A stretch of 64,000 nucleotides of DNA from Actinomycetes bacterium (GCA_023460975.1 JAEWOG010000098.1:39802-103801), one strand, 5' to 3'; counted from the stretch's first letter, positions 23,323 through 32,419 are shown. Notes: generated from the letters alone by a model not told the origin. Numbers and translations are program-made.

Positions 23323-25512
23323 GTGTCCGAGGAAGTCGTCGCGCGCGAGGTGGCAACCGAGCAGGCGTACGTGGACCGCGTGTACGTACAACTGGAGAAG
23401 TCCGCAGAGTCAGCCAAGGAGTTGGCGCGGGAGGGTCACCAGCGTGGCCGGCTGGGCCACGAGGGTGGTCTCGTCGAGCGCGACGCGATGGTCTTCCAGG
23501 CGGCGAAGCGGATGGCACAGCTCGACGCCGCCCACGAAGGTCTGGTGTTCGGGCGTCTTGACCTGCGCCCCGAGCTGGACGACCAGCCGCGCTACATCGG
23601 CCGCATCGGCCTGCGCGACTCCCAGCGCGACACGCTCCTGATCGACTGGCGGGCCCCAGCGGCCGCCGTGTTCTACCAGGCCACCGCCGCGGAGCCGGCC
23701 GGGGTCGTACGACGTCGTGTCCTGCGCTCTGACGCTCGCCGTGTCGTCGGCGTCGAGGACGAGTTGCTCGACGACAGCGTGGAGACCGATCTGCCCATCG
23801 TCGGCGAGGGTGCGCTGATGGCGCAGCTGAGCCGCGCCCGCGACCGGTCCATGCACTCGATCGTCGCCACCATCCAGGCCGAGCAGGACCGCGCGATCCG
23901 CGCCCCCGCGAAGGGCGTCGTCTCGATCTCGGGAGGCCCGGGTACGGGCAAGACGGTGGTCGCACTGCACCGCGCCGCGTTCCTGCTCTACTCCGAGCGT
24001 CGCCGCTACGAGTCCGGTGGCGTTCTCGTGGTCGGCCCCTCGGGCGTCTTCATGCGCTACATCGAGCGCGTCCTGCCCAGTCTCGGCGAGACCGCGGTGG
24101 CGCTGCGCTCCCTCGGTGAGGTGGTCGACGGCATCCGCGCCGACCGCCACGACGATCCGGCAGCGGCCGCGGTCAAGGGATCCGTACGGATGGCCGAACT
24201 GCTGCGCCGTACGGCTCGCCAGCAGGCGCCCGGGAGCCCCCGCGAGTTCAGCGTCTTCTGGCGCGACGACCGGATCGTGCTGGGCCGCAAGGAGTTGGGC
24301 GAGGTCCGCCGACAGCTCGCCTCGCAGGGATTGCGCAACCGTCAGCTGCCCCGCGTCGCGCGGGCACTGCTGGACCGGATGTGGCGTCAGGTCAAGGGGC
24401 CCCGTGGCCGCGAGCTGGGACGCGAGGCGTTCGACGAGGAAATGCTCTCCCACGTGGGCTTCCTGGCGTTCGCGACGGACTGGTGGCCGCCGCTGGATGC
24501 CCCGACGGTGTTCTCCTGGCTGCGCGATCCCGAGTTCCTGGCCCGGGTCGGCGACGGCGTCGTGGACGCCGAGGAGCAGCAGGTGCTCCTGAAGTCGTGG
24601 GCGGACCAGGGATGGTCCATCGCCGACGTGCCGCTCATCGATGAGTTGCGCTACCTGCTGGGCGATGTGCCCCAGCGCTCCGAGGACGAGCGTGACCTCG
24701 ACGAGACGGGTCTGCTCGAGGGCGGGATCGACCTGCAGGAGTTGAGCACCGTCTCCGAGCGTGAGTACGCCCCCACGGGTCGCTCCTGGTCGCCGCCGAC
24801 CCACCGCATCTCGGAGGACCCGTACGCGCACGTGCTGATCGACGAGGCCCAGGACCTCACCCCGATGCAGTGGCGGATGGTGGGCCGACGGGGTCGTACG
24901 GCCACCTGGACCGTGGTGGGCGATCCCGCGCAGTCGTCGTGGCCGATCCCGGCCGAGGCGGACGCGGCTCGCGCCGACGCGCTGCAGGGCAAGGACGTCC
25001 ACGCGTTCCATCTGTCGACGAACTACCGCAACTCGGCCGAGATCTATGCGTTCGCTGCGGCGTACGCGACCCGCGTCGGCCTGGACGCCGACCTCCCGGA
25101 CGCCGTGCGGCGCACCGGGGAGGAGCCGCGCACGATCACCGTCGACGAGTCCGCCGGGCAGGGCCTGGAGTCGGTGACCCGGGCTGCGGTCCGCGAGATC
25201 GCGGACAGGGTGGCCGGAACGGTTGGCATCGTGGTCCCGATCGCCCGTCGCAGCGAGGTCAACGGCTGGCTGGCGTCGTGGCCCGAGCGTGCCTCCGACG
25301 CCCCCCACGCCCGGGCGGCAGTCGGGGCCCAGGCGCCGCCGAGTGGGGAGGACCGGGTCGTCGTGCTGACTGGCCTGGACACCAAGGGCCTCGAGTTCGA
25401 CGGCATCGTGGTCGTACGCCCCCAGGAGATCGAGGACGAGTCCGCCACCGGGCGGGCGACGCTGTACGTCGTCCTCACGCGTGCAACCCAGTTGCTCACC
25501 TCAGTCGAGTAG
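23323..25512 (+). CDS. helR: HelR/HelD-type RNA polymerase recycling ATPase
   Basis: A 729-residue UvrD/Rep-like superfamily 1 ATPase. The N-terminal coiled arm (EEVVAREVATEQAYVDRVYVQLEKS) and YIGRIGLRD then LIDWRAPAAAVFYQAT are hallmarks of the HelD/HelR group. Walker A is GGPGTGKTVVALHRAAFLLY (about residue 203). LIDEAQDLTPMQWRM is Walker B and FHLSTNYRNSAEIY a later helicase motif. HelR binds stalled RNA polymerase and frees it; actinobacterial HelR can also displace rifamycin from it. GTG 23323 follows GAGAGGCC. No rifamycin-associated element was recognised upstream, so induction by rifamycin is not shown. Confidence 0.85.
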   Translation: MSEEVVAREVATEQAYVDRVYVQLEKSAESAKELAREGHQRGRLGHEGGLVERDAMVFQAAKRMAQLDAAHEGLVFGRLDLRPELDDQPRYIGRIGLRDSQRDTLLIDWRAPAAAVFYQATAAEPAGVVRRRVLRSDARRVVGVEDELLDDSVETDLPIVGEGALMAQLSRARDRSMHSIVATIQAEQDRAIRAPAKGVVSISGGPGTGKTVVALHRAAFLLYSERRRYESGGVLVVGPSGVFMRYIERVLPSLGETAVALRSLGEVVDGIRADRHDDPAAAAVKGSVRMAELLRRTARQQAPGSPREFSVFWRDDRIVLGRKELGEVRRQLASQGLRNRQLPRVARALLDRMWRQVKGPRGRELGREAFDEEMLSHVGFLAFATDWWPPLDAPTVFSWLRDPEFLARVGDGVVDAEEQQVLLKSWADQGWSIADVPLIDELRYLLGDVPQRSEDERDLDETGLLEGGIDLQELSTVSEREYAPTGRSWSPPTHRISEDPYAHVLIDEAQDLTPMQWRMVGRRGRTATWTVVGDPAQSSWPIPAEADAARADALQGKDVHAFHLSTNYRNSAEIYAFAAAYATRVGLDADLPDAVRRTGEEPRTITVDESAGQGLESVTRAAVREIADRVAGTVGIVVPIARRSEVNGWLASWPERASDAPHARAAVGAQAPPSGEDRVVVLTGLDTKGLEFDGIVVVRPQEIEDESATGRATLYVVLTRATQLLTSVE

Positions 25513-25618
25513 GCTCCGGCGCGGCCAACGTGGTTTTGGCCACGCCTCTCACGGGTACGAGGCGACAAATCGGACCATGACGACGCATCCGCGTCGACCG
25601 AACACAGTGGGGGCTTAC

Positions 25619-26050
25619 ATGTCTGACCCGAACAACCCGCCCAGTGGCAACGACCCGTACGGCAACCCGGAGCAGGGCATGCCCCAGTACGGCCAGCCTC
25701 AGTACGGCCAGCCCCAGTACGGGCAGCCTCAGTACGGCGGCCAGGAGCAGTACGGCCAGGCGTACGGCGCGTACGGCTCCGGCCCGCAGGGCCCGAAGCC
25801 GAGCAACAACCTCGTGTGGGGCATCCTGACGACCCTGTTCTGCTGCCTGCCGCTGGGCATCGTGTCCATCGTCTTTGCGGCGAAGGTCGACGGGCTGTGG
25901 AACTCCGGCCAGTACGCGGCCGCCGAGGATGCTGCCAAGAAGGCCAAGACGTGGGCGCTGGTCTCGGCGGGCCTCGGTCTCGTGGTCGTCGTCCTGTACG
26001 TGATCCTGTTCGCCGCAGGCGCGCTCACGGCCAGCAGCACCACGTACTGA
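25619..26050 (+). CDS. CD225/dispanin-like membrane protein with PQYGQ repeats
   Basis: 143 residues. Residues 20-45 are tandem PQYGQ units rich in Gln, Tyr and Gly. The rest is a CD225-like double-helix domain: NNLVWGILTTLFCCLPLGIVSIVFA, the NSGQYAAAEDAAKKAKTWA segment, and a second helix ending YVILFAAGAL. Bacterial members are membrane proteins of unknown function. ATG 25619 is the first start that gives the typical proline-rich N-terminus. Only 2 bases separate its stop from the next gene, so they are one transcription unit. Confidence 0.82.
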   Translation: MSDPNNPPSGNDPYGNPEQGMPQYGQPQYGQPQYGQPQYGGQEQYGQAYGAYGSGPQGPKPSNNLVWGILTTLFCCLPLGIVSIVFAAKVDGLWNSGQYAAAEDAAKKAKTWALVSAGLGLVVVVLYVILFAAGALTASSTTY

Positions 26051-26052
26051 GC

Positions 26053-26472
26053 ATGACCTCCACCGAGCGGGTCGCGGGAGCCACACGGTCTCCCGCGGCT
26101 CCTCTGTGGTTGATGGGCGGTGCCGGAGCCGTGGCGGCGGCGCTGCTCGTGGTCCGTGACCCGCACGTCGGGGGCAGCTTCGGCCTGTGCCCCTCGCTGG
26201 CGCTGACGGGCCTCTACTGCCCCGGATGCGGCTCGCTGAGGGGGATGCACGACCTCTTCACCGGTCAGGTGGCCGAATCGATGGGCCACAACCTGCTGCT
26301 CCTGCCCGGGCTGGCCTACGTCGTGTGGTGGTGGGTCGGCGAGCTCGCGGCCGCGCACGGGCGCTCAATCCCGGGCCCACCCCGCTCCAGTGCCATCGCG
26401 ATCGGAGTCCTGGCGCTCGTCGTGGCCTTCACCGTGCTCCGCAACCTTCCCGGTAGCCCGCTGGCCCCTTGA
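26053..26472 (+). CDS. DUF2752 family membrane protein
   Basis: 139 residues with the DUF2752 signature LYCPGCGSLRGMHDLFTGQ (two Cys in CPxCG) between hydrophobic helices APLWLMGGAGAVAAALLVV, NLLLLPGLAYVVWWWVGEL and IAIGVLALVVAFTVL. The family is found next to CD225/TM2-domain genes in many actinobacteria, as here, which suggests a joint membrane role that is not characterised. Confidence 0.82.
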   Translation: MTSTERVAGATRSPAAPLWLMGGAGAVAAALLVVRDPHVGGSFGLCPSLALTGLYCPGCGSLRGMHDLFTGQVAESMGHNLLLLPGLAYVVWWWVGELAAAHGRSIPGPPRSSAIAIGVLALVVAFTVLRNLPGSPLAP

Positions 26473-26548
26473 GGGGACGCCCCGGCAGGCGTGTCCTGCC
26501 TGTGAAACCGGGTGCGGTGGCGCCCGCGTGGGCACGTAGGGTTCAGCC

Positions 26549-28504
26549 ATGACTGAGACCACGCCGACCCCTGACGTACGAGCCCTGCTCGACGACATCT
26601 GGGGCCACGAGGCGTGGGCTGTCATTCGCCGCAAGGCCTCGCCCACGGTGGGCCTGGTCGGTGGCCCCCGCAGCGTCGTGGAGTCGATCTCCGACATCAG
26701 TCTTGAGCAGGGTGTGCCGCCTGAGGGCCGCAGCGTCGACCGGCTGGTGGCGGTGCCGTTCCGGCAGATCGCCGAGCGTGGGTTCGACGTCATCGACGAC
26801 GACACGCCGCTCGTCGTGGTCGACATCGAGGCCGAGCACGAGGTCGACGTGGACGACCTGCTGGCGGTCCTGCCCGACGTGCCGGTGGATCTGGCCGATC
26901 GGGGCGGCTTCGTGCTGTCCGACGCAGAGTACGGCGACATCGTCGAGCGCATCATCCGCGAGGAGATCGGCCAGGGCGAGGGTGCCAACCTCGTGATCGG
27001 TCGCCACTACCGCGCCGTGGTCGCCGACTGGGACCGCGACCGCGCGATGACGGTCTTCCGCCGCCTGCTCGAGCACGAGCGCGGCGCGTACTGGACGTTC
27101 TGCTTCTTCACCGGCGACCGCTACCTGATCGGCGCCTCACCCGAGCGGCACGTGAGTGTGCGGGGAGGGGAGGTCCGGATGAACCCCATCTCCGGCACCT
27201 TCCGGATCCCGCGCGACGTGGCCGGGTTGGGCGAGGTCGACGATCCCGGACGCACGGGCGAGCTCAAGCGCTCGATGCTGGAGTTCCTGGCCGACGAGAA
27301 GGAGATCTTCGAGCTCTTCATGGTCGTCGACGAGGAGCTCAAGATGATGTGCGACGTCTGCCATGAGGGCGGGCAGGTGCAGGGGCCCTTCCTCAAGCCG
27401 ATGACGCACCTCATCCACTCCGAGTACCTCCTCGCCGGCCGTTCGGACCGCGACCCCCGCGACATCCTGCGCGACACGATGTTCGCCGCCACCGTGACCG
27501 GGGCTCCCGTGGAGAACGCCTGCACCCTCATCGCGCGGCACGAGACCGAGGGCCGCGGCTACTACGCCTCCGCGCTGGCCCTGTTCGGTCGCGACGCCGA
27601 CGGCACCCCCACGCTCGACAGCCCGATCCTGATCCGTACGGCCGACGTCGACCTCGCCGGCAAGCTCAAGGTGACGGCCGGCGCGACGCTGGTGCGCGAC
27701 TCCGACCCGTCGTACGAGGTGGCCGAGACCCTGGCCAAGGCGAGCGGCATCCTGAGCGCGTTCGGGCTGGTGCCCCGCGCCCACACCGACCCGGCGGTGA
27801 TCGAGGCCCTCGCCCACGACGAGGACGTACGCCTCGCGCTCGGGTCGCGCAACCAGCGGCTGAGCCGGTTCTGGCTCACCGACCAGGCGGGCGAGCCTGC
27901 GGATCCCGAGCTCGCGGGTCGGACGGTGGCGATCCTGCACGGCGAGGACGACTTCGTGAACATGCTGGCCCACGTCCTGGGGGTCTTCGGCATGACGAGC
28001 ACGGTGATCCGCCACGAGGACTACGCGCCGGGGGCCTTCGACGGCTTCGACATGGTGATCGTGGGCCCCGGTCCGGGTGACCCGCGTGACGACGAGAGCC
28101 CCAAGATCGCGGCGTTCCGAGCGGCGGTGGCGGAGCTGCTCGCGAGCCGTCAGCCGTTCCTCGCGGTGTGCCTGGGCCACCAGACGCTGTGTCACGCGCT
28201 GGGGATCGAGTTGGCGTACAAGGACATCGTCTTCCAGGGCACCCAGTCGCGGGTCCGGCTCGCGGGCCGCAACGAGCGGGTCGGGTTCTACAACACCTTT
28301 GTGGGCCGGGTCGGTGACGGCGCGGTGCTCCCGGAGGGGGTCACGGTGGACGCGGACGCGGAGTCGGGTGACATCCACGCCGTCTACGGGCCGCACTTCC
28401 AGGGCATCCAGTTCCACGCCGAGTCGATTCTGACCGAGAACGGCTACGACCTGATCCATGCGGCCGTGTGCCGGCTGCTCCTGGACCACCCCGCGGTGCG
28501 GTGA
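26549..28504 (+). CDS. PhzE-like chorismate aminase: anthranilate-synthase-type domain fused to glutamine amidotransferase
   Basis: 651 residues. The chorismate-binding part (1-430) has ERGAYWTFCFFTGDRYLIGA, SPERHVSVRGGEVRMNPISG and GAPVENACTLIARHETEGRG. The wording matches PhzE more closely than TrpE, and PISGT lacks the lysine of PabB. The C-terminal class I amidotransferase has VGPGPGDPRDD, the nucleophile in LAVCLGHQTLCHALG (about residue 540) and the HAES histidine/glutamate pair near the end. Such enzymes turn chorismate and glutamine ammonia into 2-amino-2-deoxyisochorismate or anthranilate. No other phenazine gene is in the window, so the pathway is open. Confidence 0.85.
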   Translation: MTETTPTPDVRALLDDIWGHEAWAVIRRKASPTVGLVGGPRSVVESISDISLEQGVPPEGRSVDRLVAVPFRQIAERGFDVIDDDTPLVVVDIEAEHEVDVDDLLAVLPDVPVDLADRGGFVLSDAEYGDIVERIIREEIGQGEGANLVIGRHYRAVVADWDRDRAMTVFRRLLEHERGAYWTFCFFTGDRYLIGASPERHVSVRGGEVRMNPISGTFRIPRDVAGLGEVDDPGRTGELKRSMLEFLADEKEIFELFMVVDEELKMMCDVCHEGGQVQGPFLKPMTHLIHSEYLLAGRSDRDPRDILRDTMFAATVTGAPVENACTLIARHETEGRGYYASALALFGRDADGTPTLDSPILIRTADVDLAGKLKVTAGATLVRDSDPSYEVAETLAKASGILSAFGLVPRAHTDPAVIEALAHDEDVRLALGSRNQRLSRFWLTDQAGEPADPELAGRTVAILHGEDDFVNMLAHVLGVFGMTSTVIRHEDYAPGAFDGFDMVIVGPGPGDPRDDESPKIAAFRAAVAELLASRQPFLAVCLGHQTLCHALGIELAYKDIVFQGTQSRVRLAGRNERVGFYNTFVGRVGDGAVLPEGVTVDADAESGDIHAVYGPHFQGIQFHAESILTENGYDLIHAAVCRLLLDHPAVR

Positions 28505-28511
28505 CGCGTCC

Positions 28512-30176
28512 GTGAGGCGGGCTGGCGCGGGCGTGGTGGCGCTCGCGACGCTCCTGCTCGCGGGGCTGATTTCGGGGCTGCTGGCGGGGGCGCCGGGTCA
28601 GGTCCGCCCGGCCGCCGCTGCGCCGGTTGATGCCAGACCCAACGTCGTCCTGGTCGTCATGGACGACTTCTCCATGGACCTCCTCGCGACGTTGCGCTCG
28701 GCGAAGGAGATGGCGCGCCGCGGGGCGTCGTACGAGCACGCGTTCGTGGTCGACTCGCTGTGCTGCGTCTCGCGGGCGAGCACGTTCACGGGCCAGTACC
28801 CGCACCAGACGGGCGTGGTGACCAACACGTCCGCGCTGGAGACCTCGGACCTGGGCGGGTGGACGGCGTTCGCTGCGGGCGGCAACCTGCGCAGATCGGT
28901 CAATGTGGCCTTGCAGCGTTCGGGGTATGCGACCGGCTTCGTGGGCAAGTACCTCAACGAGTACGAGTGGAACCCCGGCTGGAAGGTGCCGCAGCTGCCG
29001 CCGGGGTGGACCGACTTCCGTGCCGTCTTCGGGTCCGCGTACGACGGCTGGGACTTCGCCTCCACGCGGGTGGAGGGCGGGCGCTTGGTCATCACCGAGC
29101 ACCCGGCGCCGCCCGCCGCGGCGAGTGCGACCACGAAGGACGCCGCCTACGCCGGCACCGTGATCTCGCAGATGGCACTGGACTTCGTCGAGACCCACGA
29201 GAAGGGCTCGACGCCCTACTTCCTGCAGGTGGCGCCGTACGCCCCGCACAACCGCGTCAACCCCGAGCCTGCCTACCCGGGCGACCCGTTGTTCCCGGCG
29301 GCGTTCGCGGATCGGGCGGGCCGGGGCAACTGTGGGGCCGTGCCTTGTCGTCGGCTCAGCGCCCGGCGGCTCCCCGGGTTCGGCGACCGTGTGGGCGACA
29401 ACCGTCCTGTGACGCGACGGGGCAAGCCCGCCCGAGCGTGGAACACGACCGGGGGCCGCATGTCGCGGCGCCAGGCCACCGCCGAGTTGCGGCAGCGAGC
29501 CCAGATGGCTCAGTCGGTGGACCGGATGGTGGGGGAGTTGCTGGCCGCGGTCGGCACCAACACCTACGTGGTGCTGACCTCCGACAACGGCTTCCACCTC
29601 GGTCAGGTGGGGATGCGGCGCGGCAAGGGGACCCCGTACGACACCGACGCCCACGTCCCGCTGCTCGTGGTGGGGCCGGGAGTGGCGCCGGGAGGGCGGA
29701 CCGAGGTGGTCTCCAACCTCGACCTCGCGCCGACCTTCGAGGAGATCGCCGGGCTTGCCCCGCAGGGCTTCCGGGCGGGCACTTCCCTGCTGCCCACCTT
29801 TGCTGACCCCGCTCTCGTCCGGCGCGACGCGACGTTCATGGAGCACACCCAGCAGACGCTGGCCACCGGGGACCCGGATGCGGCGTTCACGGGCAACGAG
29901 CTCGACCGGATCCCGAGTTGGACGGCCGTACGCACCCCCGATGCCCTGCTGGTCCGTCTCGACGTCAATCCGCTCGCGTCGAAGACGCGGTGGGCCTACG
30001 AGTTCTACCCGTACGACCGGGTGGGCTGGGAGCGGCGCAACCAGTTCTCCAACCCGCGCCGTGCGCGCCAGGTCAGGGCGCTGCGCTCGCGCCTGCGTGC
30101 CTTCGAGCGGTGCCGCTCGGTGCGCGGGTCGACAGCGGTCCCCGCGTCGTGTCGGGCGCTGACCTGGCAGGGCTGA
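28512..30176 (+). CDS. Exported type I sulfatase family protein
   Basis: 554 residues. GTG 28512 starts a signal peptide (RRAGAGVVALATLLLAGLISGLLAG to about residue 38, AAAA before the mature end), so the enzyme acts outside the membrane. PNVVLVVMDDFSMD supplies metal-binding aspartates. CCVSRASTFTGQYPHQTGV near residue 84 is the formylglycine site, with Val at the usual Pro position of CxPxR. VVLTSDNGFHLGQVG and GKGTPYDTDAHVPLLV are the later metal/substrate motifs. It would hydrolyse a sulfate ester, but its substrate is unknown. It lies 7 bases after the PhzE-like gene. Confidence 0.85.
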   Translation: MRRAGAGVVALATLLLAGLISGLLAGAPGQVRPAAAAPVDARPNVVLVVMDDFSMDLLATLRSAKEMARRGASYEHAFVVDSLCCVSRASTFTGQYPHQTGVVTNTSALETSDLGGWTAFAAGGNLRRSVNVALQRSGYATGFVGKYLNEYEWNPGWKVPQLPPGWTDFRAVFGSAYDGWDFASTRVEGGRLVITEHPAPPAAASATTKDAAYAGTVISQMALDFVETHEKGSTPYFLQVAPYAPHNRVNPEPAYPGDPLFPAAFADRAGRGNCGAVPCRRLSARRLPGFGDRVGDNRPVTRRGKPARAWNTTGGRMSRRQATAELRQRAQMAQSVDRMVGELLAAVGTNTYVVLTSDNGFHLGQVGMRRGKGTPYDTDAHVPLLVVGPGVAPGGRTEVVSNLDLAPTFEEIAGLAPQGFRAGTSLLPTFADPALVRRDATFMEHTQQTLATGDPDAAFTGNELDRIPSWTAVRTPDALLVRLDVNPLASKTRWAYEFYPYDRVGWERRNQFSNPRRARQVRALRSRLRAFERCRSVRGSTAVPASCRALTWQG

Positions 30177-30224
30177 CCGGACCCATCGACCGGTCGGGCC
30201 TCACCGCTGCGCGGGCCATACGCT

Positions 30225-30806
30225 GTGCTCGTGCCCGCACCCCCGGACGTCGTCGTGGTCGATCACCACGACTCCTACACGTGGAACCTCGTGCACCTGA
30301 TCACCCAGGTGAACGGCGTCGCGCCCCGGGTCGTCGAGCACGACGAGGTCAGTGCCGCCGATGTGCTGGGACACGAGTTCGTGGTCCTCTCGCCCGGACC
30401 GGGCCACCCGGCGGTGGCCTCCGACTTCGCCGTGGGGGCCGAGGTGCTGACGTCGGGCAGCAGGCCGGTGCTGGGTGTGTGTCTGGGCATGCAGGGCCTG
30501 GTGACGGCGTACGGGGGGACCGTCGCCCGGGTCCGCCCGGCTCACGGTGAGGTGGCCCGGATCAGCCACGACGGGCGGGGTGTCTTCTCCGACGTCCCGC
30601 AGGGCTTCGACGCGGTCCGCTACCACTCGCTCGCAGCCGTGGACGTCCCGGCAGACCTAGTGGTGACGGCGCGCTGCGACGAGGGGGTCGTGATGGGGGT
30701 TCGGCACCGCGTCCTGCCACTGCAGGGGGTGCAGTTCCACCCGGAGTCGATCCTGTCCGAGCATGGCGCGCGCCTCGTCGCCAACTTCTTGGCAGGTGCG
30801 CGGTGA
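30225..30806 (+). CDS. pabA: Aminodeoxychorismate/anthranilate synthase glutamine amidotransferase
   Basis: 193-residue class I glutamine amidotransferase. VVVDHHDSYTWNLVHLI is the family start, LSPGPGHP follows, and the nucleophile Cys lies in GVCLGMQGL (about residue 84). VQFHPESILSEHG supplies the His/Glu pair. It releases ammonia for the neighbouring synthase subunit, whose GTG overlaps this stop (GTGA). GTG 30225 or GTG 30231 could start it; both fit. The gene is better named pabA than trpG because of the PIKGT-type partner. Confidence 0.87.
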   Translation: MLVPAPPDVVVVDHHDSYTWNLVHLITQVNGVAPRVVEHDEVSAADVLGHEFVVLSPGPGHPAVASDFAVGAEVLTSGSRPVLGVCLGMQGLVTAYGGTVARVRPAHGEVARISHDGRGVFSDVPQGFDAVRYHSLAAVDVPADLVVTARCDEGVVMGVRHRVLPLQGVQFHPESILSEHGARLVANFLAGAR

Positions 30807-32026
30807 GGCCCGAGGAGTTCTTCGTCGAGGTCTCGGCGCGGCACCGCCGCTGCTTCTGGCTGGACGGGGGCGGTGCGCGCGAGTGGTCGGGATCCCGGTC
30901 GATCGTCGGGTGGCTCGACGAGGACGGCGTGTCGCTCTCGTACGACGCCGCGCGTGGGGTGGTGACCGCGCATGCGGGCGGCGCGTCCCGGGTCGTCGGA
31001 ACGGACCCCTTCGCGGTGCTGGCTGAGCGGATTCGCCCGGGGGAGCAGTGGTTCGGGTGGTTCGGCTTTGCCGCGCGCGCGGACCTGCCCGCCGCACCGG
31101 ACCCGCACCTGCCAGACGCGGTGTGGATGCGCGCCGACCACGTCAGGCAGTTCGATCACCCCACCCGGTCGGAGCCGCAGGCGCCTCCGCCGCCCACCGC
31201 GGCCGGCCCCGCCCCCCACGCGTACGCAGCTGCCTTCGAGGCGGTGCAGGAGCACCTGCATGCCGGAAACTCCTACGAGGTCAACCTCACCCACCGCGTC
31301 GCCGTCGAGGACTCGCTCGATCCCGCGGCGGCGTACCTGCGCCTGCGGTCCCTGAACCCGGCCCCGTACGCGGGGTTTCTGGCCCACGACGTCCCCGGCG
31401 CCAGGAGTTGGCTGCTCTCCAGCAGCCCCGAACGCTACGCGTTGGTGCGCGATGGAGTGATCGAGACCAAGCCGATCAAGGGCACCGCTGCGCGGTCGGT
31501 GGACCCGGCGATCGACGCCGCCCTACGGGCGGGGTTGGCCGCCGACGCCAAGACCCGTGCCGAGAACCTCATGATCGTCGACCTGCTGCGCAACGACCTG
31601 TCGATGGTCTGCGAGCCGGGCACGGTCGAGGTGCCGGCACTGATGGCGACCGAGTCGTACGCGACCGTGCACCAACTGGTCTCCACGGTGACCGGCCGGC
31701 TGCGTTCAGACGTGCCGACCGTCGAGGCGCTGCGGGCGCTGTTCCCGGCCGGGTCGATGACGGGTGCCCCCAAGCGGCGCACGATGGAGATCATCGCCGA
31801 GGTGGAGGCCACGCCGCGGGGCGTCTACGCGGGTGCCTTCGGTTGGATCGGGGGCGACGGCGACGCCGATCTCGGCGTGGTGATCCGGTCCCTGACCACC
31901 GACGGTTCCGGCACCTGGTGGCTGGGCACGGGCGGTGGGATCACCGTACGCAGCGACGTGGACGATGAGTGGGCCGAAGCGGCGCTCAAGGCCGAACGCT
32001 TGCTCCGCGTCTTTGCGCGGGACTGA
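30803..32026 (+). CDS. pabB: Aminodeoxychorismate synthase component I
   Basis: 407-residue chorismate-binding enzyme making 4-amino-4-deoxychorismate for folate. GNSYEVNLTHRVAVE, SSPERYALVRDGVIETKPIK then GTAAR, and AENLMIVDLLRNDLSMVCEPGTVEV are signatures. The PIKGT lysine (about residue 224) is the PabB nucleophile in E. coli, whereas TrpE-like enzymes have PIAGT. AGSMTGAPKRRTMEII and GAFGWIG complete the active site. It is coupled to pabA upstream. No pabC (lyase) is adjacent. Repeat array 3 starts nine bases after the stop. Confidence 0.9.
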   Translation: MRPEEFFVEVSARHRRCFWLDGGGAREWSGSRSIVGWLDEDGVSLSYDAARGVVTAHAGGASRVVGTDPFAVLAERIRPGEQWFGWFGFAARADLPAAPDPHLPDAVWMRADHVRQFDHPTRSEPQAPPPPTAAGPAPHAYAAAFEAVQEHLHAGNSYEVNLTHRVAVEDSLDPAAAYLRLRSLNPAPYAGFLAHDVPGARSWLLSSSPERYALVRDGVIETKPIKGTAARSVDPAIDAALRAGLAADAKTRAENLMIVDLLRNDLSMVCEPGTVEVPALMATESYATVHQLVSTVTGRLRSDVPTVEALRALFPAGSMTGAPKRRTMEIIAEVEATPRGVYAGAFGWIGGDGDADLGVVIRSLTTDGSGTWWLGTGGGITVRSDVDDEWAEAALKAERLLRVFARD

Positions 32027-32032
32027 CGGCTG

Positions 32033-32414
32033 GCGTCATACGAACTCGCCGGTTGGCGGTGCCGGGCGTCATACAAACCGTCTCGCTGGCGCCCGGCGTC
32101 ATACAAACCGGCCCCGCTGACCCCAGCCGTCATACAAAGGGCGACGTATAGGTGCGGGTTTGTATGACGCGTGGCCGGGCAGGGCGGGTTTGTATGACGC
32201 AGACCCAACCAAGGCCGGTACGTATGACGCCAGCCGAGTGCCCGCCCGGCGTCATACAAACCGGCCCCGCTGACCCCAGCCGTCATACAAAGGGCGACGT
32301 ATAGGTGCGGGTTTGTATGACGCGTGGCCGGGCAGGGCGGGTACGTATGACGCGTGGCCGGGCAGGGCGGGTTCGTATGACGCAGACCCAACGCGGGCCA
32401 GTACGTATGACGCC
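32033..32414. repeat. Family A repeat array 3 with internal 153-bp duplication
   Basis: Thirteen cores. Forward cores begin at 32035, 32068, 32098 and 32129; inverse at 32162, 32192 and 32222; forward at 32251 and 32282; inverse at 32315, 32345, 32375 and 32405. Steps are 29-33 bp, and both forward-to-inverse switches are exactly 33 bp. A 99-base stretch (32091-32189) recurs identically at 32244-32342. An extra 30-bp unit (GTGGCCGGGCAGGGCGGGTA type) is tandem in the second half. The array separates convergent pabB and the histidine kinase gene; it holds no supported gene. Confidence 0.92.
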
Positions 32415-32419
32415 CGACC

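Noticed and set aside
26549..28504. Naming the gene trpE or trpEG
   Set aside because: Motif wording is closer to PhzE and no tryptophan genes are adjacent, so a trp symbol would be overconfident.
32033..32414. Array 3 as a CRISPR array, because of the 30-bp period
   Set aside because: Only about 10-12 bases of each unit are conserved, orientation flips within the array, spacers share sequence, and no cas gene is present.
32033..32414. Array open frames encoding 10-residue repeats on both strands
   Set aside because: The 30-bp period simply makes every frame repeat. No ribosome sites precede the ATGs, and GC-rich DNA lacks stops by chance.
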